A stretch of 64,000 nt of DNA from Loripinus fragilis. Lineage: Eukaryota > Mollusca > Bivalvia > Lucinida > Lucinidae. The stretch lies in NCBI GenBank assembly GCA_964019695.1, contig OZ026515.1:144034152-144098151 (forward strand). Reading direction: 5' to 3'. Shown here piece after piece: positions 55,735-64,000 of the stretch (its first letter is position 1; each line of letters opens with the position of its first letter). The position numbers and the translations under genes are program-made. The notes under the pieces are model-generated. The model made no database searches. It was given only the letters and a program-made list of their open reading frames with translations, and was not told the DNA's origin.

Positions 55735-57369
55735 GATATTATCTTTTAGGAGGTTTGTTTTGGCCCCTGCAGATAAGGCTGCTAATAATGTTGTGGTCGT
55801 TTGAAAAAGGTACTAAATTAACACCCTAACGCAAGAACTTAGCACTGCAAAAACATATGAGCATAACAGGCTTGATGAGACGTCTATCATTGAAATACAT
55901 TGATGCCATATGGCAGCTAAGTTTGGGTTGTTTGTTGATGAGGACCATAGCAAGCTTCCTACGTTATACTGGTTACCTAAACTTCATAAAAGGCCCTATA
56001 AGTGGCGTTTTATCGCTAATTCTAGTGCATGTACAACTACTGAGTTGTCTATTCTTTTGACTTCATGCCTCACTGCGATTAAAAACCATGTCATTAAATA
56101 TTGCACAACAGTTTATGGAAGAAATGGTAAAAAAATTATTTTGGACAATTAAAAATTCAGGTGAAATTCTTATTCTAGCATCTGCTTTGTCTACATATGA
56201 TTTCTCTACTCTCTATACTACATTGCCTCATAATCTAATCAAAGAAAAACTAACAGAATTAATTGAACAAACATTTAACAGAGAGGGCTCACTTTATTTG
56301 GCTTGTAATGATAAAAATGCTTTTTTTTTTTACTTCTGAACAACCTAAAGGATATAAATTGTGGTCGTGTCAGAAATGTGTGATGCGCTCCATTATCTTT
56401 TGGACAATATATTTATAAGATTTGGCTCGAAATTATAAAGACAAATTGTAGGTATTAAAATGGGTACTAATTGTGCTCCTCTTGTTGCAGATTTGTTTTG
56501 TTTTGAGAGAGACTTTATGTTGTCTCTGTCAGACAATAATCTAACTGATATTATTGAAGCTTTTAACTCAACCACCAGATATTTAGATGACTTTAATTTT
56601 GAAATAGTAAATTTCCCATTTCTTGATGGGGATGTTCCTCGCTCTCCTTCCTATGGTGTATATATTTCTCAGCTTATTCGTTTTGCTACAGTATGTTCTA
56701 ATGTTGATGATTTCAACAACAGAAACTTGTTTTTGACTGCTAAGTTATTAAAACAAGGTTATAGATATCATAAAATTTGAAAAGCATTTTCTAAATTCTA
56801 CTACAGACACTCAGAGTTAATTGTTAAATACAACATTGGGTTAAAAGCTCTTCTGCAACAAGGCATATCAGAACCTATATTTTATTGTGATTAGTTTATA
56901 AATTCAAACGAATTGTTGGAAAACCTAATTTTAGTGATCATTCAAAAAGATAGTAAAACGTTATATAAGGTTTGGATATAACTTGGATATCATGCGACAG
57001 TCTGCATGCCTAGTTTTAAACCCAATCACGGTTTAAAGCTATGGTTTCCTCTTTAATTGCACGACAGTGGGTCAGGCCTCAGACTCTATGACGGCTCTGA
57101 CATAAAGCTTTAATTGGTGGGTTGGTGCCTGATACTTATCTGTAGCTGGACCCACTGTGGCTCAACTTGAGGTTTTCTTTAGCTTTGACTATCTGTGAGT
57201 CATGAGCCCTTTTCTTTGTTTCATCATGGTGTGTTAATTTGATTAGAGTGTTTCTCCATGATGCTACATTGCATTAGTTAGATGGCCTCCATGCGAGCTG
57301 AACATTTCTTGTACTTCAACAACAGAAGAATCTAGGGCGAAGATTTGGTACCAGTAAAATGCATTTAAG

Positions 57370-57400
<31 letters not shown>

Positions 57401-57600
57401 TGGCTTAGGCTGATGTCCGTTCTAAGGCGGTGGTTTTGTTGTTGTTGACTTTTGGTTTATTGTTACTCCCATTGTGGGAGTCTGTATTTGTTCTATGTTT
57501 TGTTGTACATTACTTTATGTCCATTCTAGTATTGCAATCATCTTGATGGGGAAGAGAGAGCTGGTTGCTTTGCTTAATTTGTCTTCCAGGGCCCAGAATT
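55735..57600 (+). pseudogene. Penelope-like element: degenerate RT plus type A 3' UTR
   Basis: Translated pieces in shifting frames: ADKAANNVVVV (about 55770), SKLPTLYWLPKLHKRPYKWRF (55950-56010 region), FSTLYTTLPHNLIKEKL (about 56205), MGTNCAPLVADLF (56460), RYLDD (56577), NFPFLDGDVPRS, GVYISQLIRFA. It has several frameshifts and stops and a deletion after YLDD. The 3' UTR follows from about 57010 with TCCTCTTTAATTGCACGA, and a C33 tract at 57368-57400. Assigned to Penelope-like RTs by motif recognition; no GIY-YIG endonuclease domain seen. Confidence 0.75.
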
Positions 57601-58024
57601 ACAATGCCTCCTTAAAGTTAAGCAAGACTTCAGTTAAGTATTGATATTTCAACATGCTATATTAAATGCTAAATAAATTGCCTGGATCGATGTGGTATTT
57701 GTGGTCAAAGATATCATTGTGATCTTCAGAAAATTAAAACTATTTTGATTTTAATCAGTTTTAAACTTTTTTTAACGCATCCTGAAAAATCAATACTTAA
57801 CTTAAGTCTTCCTTAAATCTAAGGAGGCATTGTGATTACGGGCCCTGGTGTCTCGTGACGGTTGAAGTCCATACTTTGCTCCTCACAAAACCATCCTCAT
57901 TTTGTGTAACAAACACATTTCAGTCAATTTCTCAGGCTATTGCTGTCTGATCTGGCAAGCAACAGACCAGCGAATGGCTAAAAAACGACTGAAATGGATC
58001 TCGATGTTCAAATGTTTGTTTTTT
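57601..58024. repeat. Foldback, ATTACAATGCCTCCTTAA type
   Basis: CAGAATTACAATGCCTCCTT (57593) and the mirrored AAGGAGGCATTGTGATTACG (57822), with TTAAGCAAGACTTCAGTTAA / TTAACTTAAGTCTTCCTTAA subterminal arms. About 250-nt MITE-like element, ends GGGCCC(A)G / GGGCCCTGG. Confidence 0.7.
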
Positions 58025-59539
58025 ATGCCCCCCAAAGGAACTTTGGGAGGCATATAGTAATTGCACTGTCCGTCCGTTCTGCTTCATGTCTGGTGCATAT
58101 CTCCTATATTCTTTGAGGTAGGAATTCCAAATTTGTTGTGTATATGCATCTTGGGATGGGGAAGTGTCACTTACCATTTTTGGGTCAATGCGACCTTGAC
58201 CTCTGACCTAGTTTAATGATAATAATTTTGTTGTGTGGTTCATCTTGGGATGGCGGAGTGTCGCGTACCATTTTTGGGTTGCTGTGACCTTGACCTCTGA
58301 CTTAGTTTTTATAGTAATAAAATGTCCGTCCGTCCGTCCTGCTTCGTGTCCGGTGCATATCCCCTATATTCTTTGAGGTAGGAATTTCAAATTTGGTGTG
58401 TGGATGCATCTTGGGATGGCGGAGTGTCGCATACCATCTTTGGGTCACTGTGACCTTGACCTCTGACCTAGTCTTTTAGAATAATCGTGTCCGGAGCATA
58501 TCTCTTATGTTATTTGAGGTAGGAATCTCAAATTTGGTGTGTGAATGCATCTTGGGATGATAGAGTGTTGCATACCACAATTGGGTCACTATGACCTTGA
58601 ACTTGACCTGACCTAGTTTCTAGAAACTGCATTGAGTCTGGTGCATATCTCCTAATTTCTTTGAGATAGGAATTCCAAATTTGGTGTTGAGATGACAGAG
58701 TGTCACATACCATTTTGGGTCACTGTGACCTTGACCTCTGACCTAGTTTAAGAATTATTGTGTTTGGAGCATATCTCTTATATTCTTTGAGGTAGGAATT
58801 CCAAATTTGGTGTGTATATGCATCTTGGGATGGGGAAGTGTCACTTACCATTTTTGGGTCAATGCGACCTTGACCTCTGACCTAGTTTAATGATAATTGT
58901 GTCAGGAGCATATCTCTTATTTTATTTGAGATAGGAATCCCAATTTTGATGTATGAATGCATCTTGGGATGATGGAGTGTCTTGTACCATTTTATGGGTC
59001 ACTGTGACCTGGACCTCTGACCTAGTTTTTAGAAAAATTGTGTTCGGAGAATATCTTATATTATTAAAGGTAAGAATCCCAAATTTGGTGTGTGGATGCA
59101 ACTTTTGATGGCGGAGTGTCACATACCATTTTTGGGTCACTTTGACCTCCGACCTTGTTGATAGAATATTTGTGTCCAGAACATAATTATCTTTTATATT
59201 ATTTGAGATGGGAATCCCAAATTTTCTGTATGGATACATCTTTGGATGCTGATGTGTCGTATACCATTTTTAGGTCACTGTGATCTTGACCTATGACCTA
59301 GTTTCTAGAATAATCGTGTCTAGAGCATATCTCCTATATTATTTTATGTAGGAATCCCAAATTTGGTGTGTTGATTCCTCTTGGGATGGCGGAGTGGTGC
59401 ATACCATTTTGGGTCACTTTTACCTTGACATTGACTTCTGGCCTCATTTCTAGGTTTTTCGTGTCTGGAGCATATCTCCAATATTACAGCTAACTTTCCT
59501 CGAATGTGTCTTATGCTAGACCAATTCCTTTGGGGGCAT
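58025..59539. mobile_element. Tandem-repeat element with GCCCCCAAAGGA inverted ends
   Basis: The left end ATGCCCCCCAAAGGAA is mirrored by TTCCTTTGGGGGCAT at the right. The interior is ~9-10 diverged head-to-tail units of ~130-150 nt: CTCCTATATTCTTTGAGGTA, GGAATTCCAAATTTGGTGTG, CATCTTGGGATGGCGGAGTG, GGGTCACTGTGACCTTGACC. Minus-strand ORFs there are repeat artefacts. Confidence 0.85.
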
Positions 59540-60029
59540 TTGTCACGTGACTGTGACATTTCTTGTTCTTGTCAGCGGCAGGCTTTTAGAGTGCTTTCCC
59601 TTGGTTACATTGTAAGGGAAACAACCCAAATATATAAAACAATGATATTGCTAGACAGTTATATCTCTTTTGCTTTTACTAATATAAGGGAAACAATGAG
59701 AAAAAGCTGCTGTGGCACCGAAATATTTCAGCTAAGTCAAGTCAAGTCAAAATTTATTCAGTATCAATCCTTAACAAAGAATGATGACTGAAGACATGAA
59801 ATGACAATTACATCACAAACATATAAAACTACATTACACATTTATTGGCACAGGGTCTCAGCTAAGACTTAAAGCCCGGAGAGTTGAATACATCAATTTA
59901 CCACCGCATAGCACTTTAAACCTATATGGCGATGGGAGGGTTTATCTGCTGGTGAATCAATACCATTTGTAGATAAAACATCAATATTAATAGACAAGCA
60001 TGTTGTACTGTAAAATTGCAATGTTTCTT
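59540..60029. other. Intergenic/intronic interval
   Basis: Includes AAGTCAAGTCAAGTCAAAAT at 59737-59756, followed by TTTATTCAGTATCAATCC; this could be a LINE tail in reverse orientation. No gene recognised. Confidence 0.35.
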
Positions 60030-60381
60030 CAACTTTCTTTCTCTTTCTTTCTCTATATACTGCCTGGTGGTGCTCGCGTTCGAGCATTATCAGCAGGTGT
60101 ACATTGTACACTCCGAGTTGCAGGATGAAAGCCTACAAGTAACCATATCGAAATTACCCTAGGGTTCTTTAACCTGCACAAAGGGTGACTTTCCCTGCAC
60201 AGGGGACATCCAGTTAACGTCCCGATCCGAAGGACGATGCACTTATCTAGTGTCATCCCTGCAAATGACACTAGAGAAAGCGTGTTCGGATTCCTAAATT
60301 TTCCTAGCTGCTAGCGGGGATCGAACCTGGGACCTCTTGCACCAGAGGCAAGTGCGCTAACCACTGAGCTACCACGCTTTC
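60030..60381 (-). mobile_element. tRNA-derived SINE, third family
   Basis: Minus-strand A box GTGGTAGCTCAGTGGTTAGC, B box CAGGTTCGATCCCCGC, ~250-nt body (GTGCAGGTTAAAGAACCC), and GAGAAAGAAAGAGAAAG tail. The head resembles a tRNA closely enough to be mistaken for a gene, but it has no intact acceptor pairing that I can confirm and it continues into the SINE body. Confidence 0.82.
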
Positions 60382-60414
60382 ATACGTATTGACTCGCATC
60401 ATGCAAGGACAAAA

Positions 60415-60946
60415 GTAAGTAATGGTGCAAAGATCAGGAATCGATACAATCAAGTACCACACTTGACCCAGGATACCAATGGGAAAGTGACAAACTCACA
60501 GAAGACACCACAAACGAGAGCCAAGAGGTCAGCCCTTTCCCAGCAGGTGACCAAAAAGCACATATAAACAGACGCGCACAAAACATAGCAAACACAAGAC
60601 AGAACAAAAACATAAAAGATCCACAAAAGAAGTACCGCCTTGGAACGGTCAGTAAAATATTTTACTGGAGGGCTTAAACCGGTTTAACGGCGCCAACCTC
60701 ACCCTTAATTCAGATGTGGATCAAGACACATAGATATTTGGTTTGCATGAAAGACCCCTAACTTATCAATGCATCATCTCCTAAAACATATAAATCAAGA
60801 TATAACAAGGAGATAAAGCAAGGATAAGGACTCAACAGTAAATTAAACTGAATACCGGAGCAAAAGAAATCCAACAGGTAAACCCCGGTGGGCCCGACAA
60901 ACAGCCAAAGCAACAGGCCCCTACCATCTCATCAATAGATAAGTCT
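60415..60946 (-). mobile_element. Type B 3' UTR of the Penelope-like element at 60947-63372
   Basis: Directly follows the RT stop on the minus strand. Contains CCACCGGCGTGCAATTAAAG (60979), GTTTACCTGTTGGATTTC, AAGGCGGTACTTC, GTGTGGTACTTGATTGTATC. This anchors the orphan type B units elsewhere in the window to this element. Confidence 0.8.
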
Positions 60947-62002
60947 TTAAGTCGGAACCATCATAGAGTCTGAAGTCCGACCCACCGGCGTGCAATTAAA
61001 GAGGAAAGCAAAGTTGCCAACCGTGATTGGGTTGACTACCAAGCATGCAGTCTGTTGCAATACATTAATGTTATAGCCAATCTTTTTATAATGGGAAATT
61101 ATTTTAATGAACTGCGCTGAAAAATTATTAGAGCCAACAATCTTCTTCAACTTATACACCAAGTCACCATAGAAATCAGGTTCCGAAAGTCCTTGGCGCA
61201 AGAGAGATTTAAGTCCAACTTGGAATTTAGAGATCAAATCATAGTATCGTCTATAAAATTTTGAAAATGTTTTGCGAAGTTTATGATACCGATAGCCTTG
61301 TTTAAGAAGTTTCTGAGTTAACAATTTATTGCGAGTGTTGAAGTCAACAACATAGCTAGATGCTCTAGCAAAACGAATGAGTTGAGAGATATAGACTCCA
61401 TAGGATGTAGAACGAGGAACATCACCATCTAAAAATGGGAAATTGACAATTTCAAAATCAAAGTCGTCACGTTTGTCATAAATTTTGGTAGAAACAATAT
61501 CATTAGAAATTGACAAATGCAAGTCTAAAAACGCGGCTTCGGTATCAGAGGCATTGGCTTTATTAAGTTGGAGCTCTGAAGGGTATATTTGACTAACCAT
61601 ATTGTCAAAATAAACATTATTAATATTTAAAATATCGTCCAAATATCTGGAAGTAGTGTTAAACGCATCAATAACATCAGCCTGCTTATCATCAGAAAGA
61701 GACATCATAAAGTCCCTTTCATAACAAAACAGGAATAAATCTGCAACCAGGGGAGCACAATTAGTGCCCATAGGAATCCCAACAACTTGTCTATAGAGCT
61801 TGGTGCCAAATCGAATAAAAATGTTGTCCAACAAAAAGGTCAGCGCATCGCATACATTTTGACACGACCATGCATGATATTTTTTAGGTTTTTCTGAAGT
61901 AAAAAATGCATTTCTGTCACTACATGCAAGGTAAGGAGAGCCTTCTCTCTGGAAGGTACTTTCAATAAGATCAATAAGTTTATCTTTAATTAAATTATGA
62001 GG
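60947..62002 (-). CDS. Penelope-like reverse transcriptase, C-terminal part
   Basis: Open for ~350 codons from PHNLIKDKLIDLIES. Contains RT motifs VGIPMGTNCAPLVADLF (residues 103-119 of the ORF) and RYLDD (148-152), then TKIYDKRDDFDFEIVNF, RSTSYGVYISQLIRFAR, and a C-terminus ending SMMVPT. The ORF formally starts at 62089, but its first ~29 residues come from the inserted palindrome. No GIY-YIG domain. Not disrupted downstream of the insertion, so this copy is younger than the one at 55735. Confidence 0.8.
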   Translation of the reverse strand, partial: PHNLIKDKLIDLIESTFQREGSPYLACSDRNAFFTSEKPKKYHAWSCQNVCDALTFLLDNIFIRFGTKLYRQVVGIPMGTNCAPLVADLFLFCYERDFMMSLSDDKQADVIDAFNTTSRYLDDILNINNVYFDNMVSQIYPSELQLNKANASDTEAAFLDLHLSISNDIVSTKIYDKRDDFDFEIVNFPFLDGDVPRSTSYGVYISQLIRFARASSYVVDFNTRNKLLTQKLLKQGYRYHKLRKTFSKFYRRYYDLISKFQVGLKSLLRQGLSEPDFYGDLVYKLKKIVGSNNFSAQFIKIISHYKKIGYNINVLQQTACLVVNPITVGNFAFLFNCTPVGRTSDSMMVPT

Positions 62003-62007
62003 TAAGT

Positions 62008-62108
62008 ATAGGTTATTCAATGTTTTGTGTTGGTTATGGAATATATACGAGGGAGCGGAGCTCCCGAGTGTATATTTCATAACAAACACAAAACATTGTA
62101 TAACCTAT
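62008..62108. repeat. Long near-perfect palindrome (~101 nt)
   Basis: ATAGGTTATTCAATGTTTTG, TGTTGGTTATGGAATATATAC and GGGAGC pair with GCTCCC, GTGTATATTTCATAAC and AAACACAAAACATTGTATAACCTAT (mismatches at single positions). Central spacer GGA. Confidence 0.9.
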
Positions 62109-62322
62109 TTAGCCCTGACCCAGCTGTTTCCTGTGTTGTTCACACATTCTGAAATGTACACATTATGTAGCATTTTGCTGCATTTCGTTTAGGAGTCTCA
62201 TTTCATCTTTAGCCATGGATGCGTTCACATGGGACAAATGGATTGTATTAGCAGCATTTTTTTGTGAGATTTATTTTTCAAAATTATCTAGGAAGCATTT
62301 CGTTGATCACACGTTACAGATG

Positions 62323-62405
62323 TACAGGCTGATCAGTCTCCTCTGTTTGTGCATTCTTACCTGATTCTCAAACAGAGGAGACACTCAGATCAGCGTGTAT
62401 ATTCG
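62323..62405. repeat. Short hairpin element, CAAACAGAGGAGAC variant
   Basis: GTACAGGCTGATCAGTCTCC, TCTGTTTG pair with CAAACAGAGGAGACACTCAG, ATCAGCGTGTAT; the spacer is ~22 nt. Confidence 0.7.
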
Positions 62406-62500
62406 TGTGCCGTTTGGTCATGCTGTCTTTCAAAAAGCGTCTTGGGACAAGCAGTATAATTTCTGTTCAGGCTTCAATGTACATGTGCAGCCTGGTCAGT

Positions 62501-62662
62501 CAGGCCTCGAAATATCTTAAAATAGGCCCTTGCCCTGCATCACAAAATTATTAGCATATATGGGGAAAAAATAATGTTCACTAGAATTATCATATTTTTC
62601 ACTAGCCCTGCAGCCTGAGGAACTCGTAAATACTAGCGGACGAGTGCTATATTCGAGGCCTG
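62501..62662. repeat. ~160-nt foldback element
   Basis: CAGGCCTCGAAATATCTTAA at left, GCTATATTCGAGGCCTG at right, and inner GGCCCTTGCCCTGCA/AGCCCTGCAGCC. Inside the 62003-63107 insertion. Confidence 0.65.
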
Positions 62663-62941
62663 TCAGTGTTTTCTGCAGTCGCCTATTTTCTGTGAATCAG
62701 CTAACATTTGAAATTTACATCATTTTGTGTCAATATTCTGATCACAGTTTTATTTAGGGTTCTAAAAATAAAAATAAATATGGTGAAATTAACATTTTGG
62801 ACAGCAATTTCCTCTCATCAAGTTATGGGAATAAGTCTCACAAAAGTGTGGGTTATGGAAAATATACCACGCTGAATATGGTCCTTTTCTTGCAACTGAT
62901 TGGCTGAAAACAAAAGGAAGTGGGCGGGTCATGGGCTAAGT

Positions 62942-63044
62942 AATAGTTATTCCATGGGTTGTCCGCCTGTACGTGGAGATAATCCACGAGCTTTAGCGAG
63001 TGGATTATCTTACGTACAGGTGGACAAACATGGTATAACTATTT
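62942..63044. repeat. Long near-perfect palindrome (~103 nt)
   Basis: AATAGTTATTCCATGGGTTG, TCCGCCTGTACGT, AGATAATCCAC pair with GTGGATTATCTTACGTACAG, GTGGACAAACATGG, TATAACTATT. Spacer GAGCTTTAGCGA. Confidence 0.9.
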
Positions 63045-63093
63045 TATATCACCTACATCAGTGTAGACCTTGCACATCAAGTGATATTTCATG

Positions 63094-63372
63094 CTAAAGT
63101 TGGTAAAGGTGGTATAAAGTAGTGTAAAGAGTAGAAAAATCATAAGTAGACAAACTGGTCGCATTGAAATCTCTAGCTTTAAGTTTATCTAAAATTTCAC
63201 CTGAATTTTTAATCGACCAAAATAGGTTTTTACCAGATCTCTCATATACCTTTTCACAATATTTGATAACATGTTTTTTAAACAAGCAAGGGACATTATT
63301 TTTATTGCAGGACTTTTGATGATAAGATTCTATCGATAGTTTTGATAGTTTAGATAGCCAGGCATATAACAT
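63094..63372 (-). pseudogene. Penelope-like RT, N-terminal part of the split copy
   Basis: Minus-strand ORF with HVIKYCEKVYERSGKNLFWS, NSGEILDKL and LSTYDFSTLYTTL, collinear with 56085-56230. Continues into 60947-62002 after the insertion. Upstream RT residues are not recognisable past about 63372. Confidence 0.75.
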
Positions 63373-64000
63373 AACCTTTGTAATGGTATTTCAGTAGATT
63401 CATATTCACACACAGTGAAGACATGTGATAAAACTTAAAGCAGCTGTTTTGTAATCACTTTGGCTGTTACATGGTCATTGCAGGTTCAAACACCTTCTAC
63501 ATGAAGATAGAAGATAAAAACAAGTTCTCTGTTACCAGCTGGTAAAGTGGTTTCCTTGGGAAATATTTATCTCACTCCCTATGACAAATATAAAAGTATC
63601 ATGAAAGCATAAAGAGATGACTGACAAAAAACAAGCTCATAAGTGCGAAGACTGAATACATGTATAAATTGAATGGAAAACCTTGATGAAGTAGGCTTGC
63701 ATAAAGTAGTTAAAGCATAATTGCACGATTATTAACAGGTTCAGGATTAAGATTATTATCAATGTTTTTTTTATTTGATTAGTTGTTTAGTTTTTTTATC
63801 ACTGGCTACAACAAATATAGACTGTTTTCTTACCAAGAAATTTGTTAAAACCAAGAAATTTGAAAAGAGGAATATCATGGCAGGTTTTAGACAGCTATAT
63901 TTTTTTCTACATGGGTTCCCAATACTAGGGATTTTTAACAGTTGATCACTGCCACACCAGGGATTATTAGTAAACAATTTTAACCCCTAAACAGTCGCAA
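63373..64000. other. Right edge, no recognised gene
   Basis: AT-rich. A short minus-strand ORF with an ACCAAGAAATTTGTTAAAAC-type internal repeat (63830-63865) has no recognisable features. WDR91 WD40 exons are not seen here. Confidence 0.4.

Larger units (their letters stand above)
62003..63107. mobile_element. ~1.1-kb insertion inside the Penelope-like RT gene
   Basis: The RT reading FSTLYTTL (63107-63130, minus) and PHNLIK (about 62000, minus) are contiguous in the copy at 56205-56250 but separated here by ~1.1 kb. The insert contains two long palindromes (62008-62108; 62942-63044), a foldback at 62501-62662, and a hairpin at 62323-62400. Exact borders and target duplication are unclear. 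Confidence 0.75.

Noticed and set aside
60295..60375. tRNA gene on the minus strand
   Set aside because: A and B boxes are good, but the acceptor arms do not clearly close and the sequence continues into a SINE body with a GAAA-type tail. The same holds for 5570-5645, 38400-38487, 52520-52590 and 55300-55374.
53438..64000. Search for WDR91 WD40-propeller exons
   Set aside because: No stretch with WD-repeat residues and flanking splice sites was found; this part is occupied by mobile elements. A short or diverged exon could still have been overlooked.

Overview
The window is animal nuclear DNA: low coding density, spliceosomal introns, tRNA-derived SINEs, LINE and Penelope-type reverse transcriptases, many small inverted-repeat elements and simple repeats. 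The two cellular genes are closest to animal NIT2 and WDR91. The repeat content (short hairpins built around GATCAG/CTGATC, GACCTTGACCT-rich repeats, AAACAAAC-tailed SINEs) resembles bivalve mollusc genomes. The bivalve placement is inference from recognition, not from a search.

Layout. 1-12 kb is repeat-dense: fragments of a Penelope-like element (RT pieces plus 3' UTR units), SINEs, a 48-nt minisatellite, G-rich minisatellites and foldback elements. 11,993-12,829 (minus) is a complete, intronless NIT2-type omega-amidase ORF of 278 codons. 13.4-18.2 kb is a cluster of Penelope-like 3' ends in both orientations, a LINE 3' end split by one such unit, and SINE pieces.

19,101-53,437 (plus) is the 5' half of a WDR91 gene, assembled here from eight exons that no single ORF shows: 19101-19223, 40463-40618, 42270-42378, 44411-44533, 49163-49245, 50793-50905, 51835-52237 and 53321-53437. 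Together they give 409 residues from the initiator Met to the end of the linker. No WD40-repeat exon was seen before 64,000, so the gene probably continues off the right edge. Intron 1 is about 21.2 kb and holds a near-identical 3.56-kb tandem duplication, several MITE-like elements and a pair of inverted repeats. Intron 4 is a U12-type AT-AC intron (ATATCCTTTT donor, CCTTAA branch region, AC acceptor) and carries a 5'-truncated LINE inside an older repeat. The 5' splice site of exon 5 is tandemly copied four times. Several small elements sit within 5-50 nt of splice sites.

55.7-64 kb holds a degenerate Penelope-like RT (plus strand), a tandem-repeat element with inverted ends, a tRNA-derived SINE, and a better-preserved Penelope-like RT (minus strand) split by a roughly 1.1-kb insertion containing two near-perfect ~100-nt palindromes.

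The clearest candidates for undescribed biology are the duplicated splice donor, the mobile elements abutting WDR91 splice sites, the dispersed modular hairpin family, the ~70-120-nt palindrome class, and the Penelope-like 3' UTR units that appear to move on their own.
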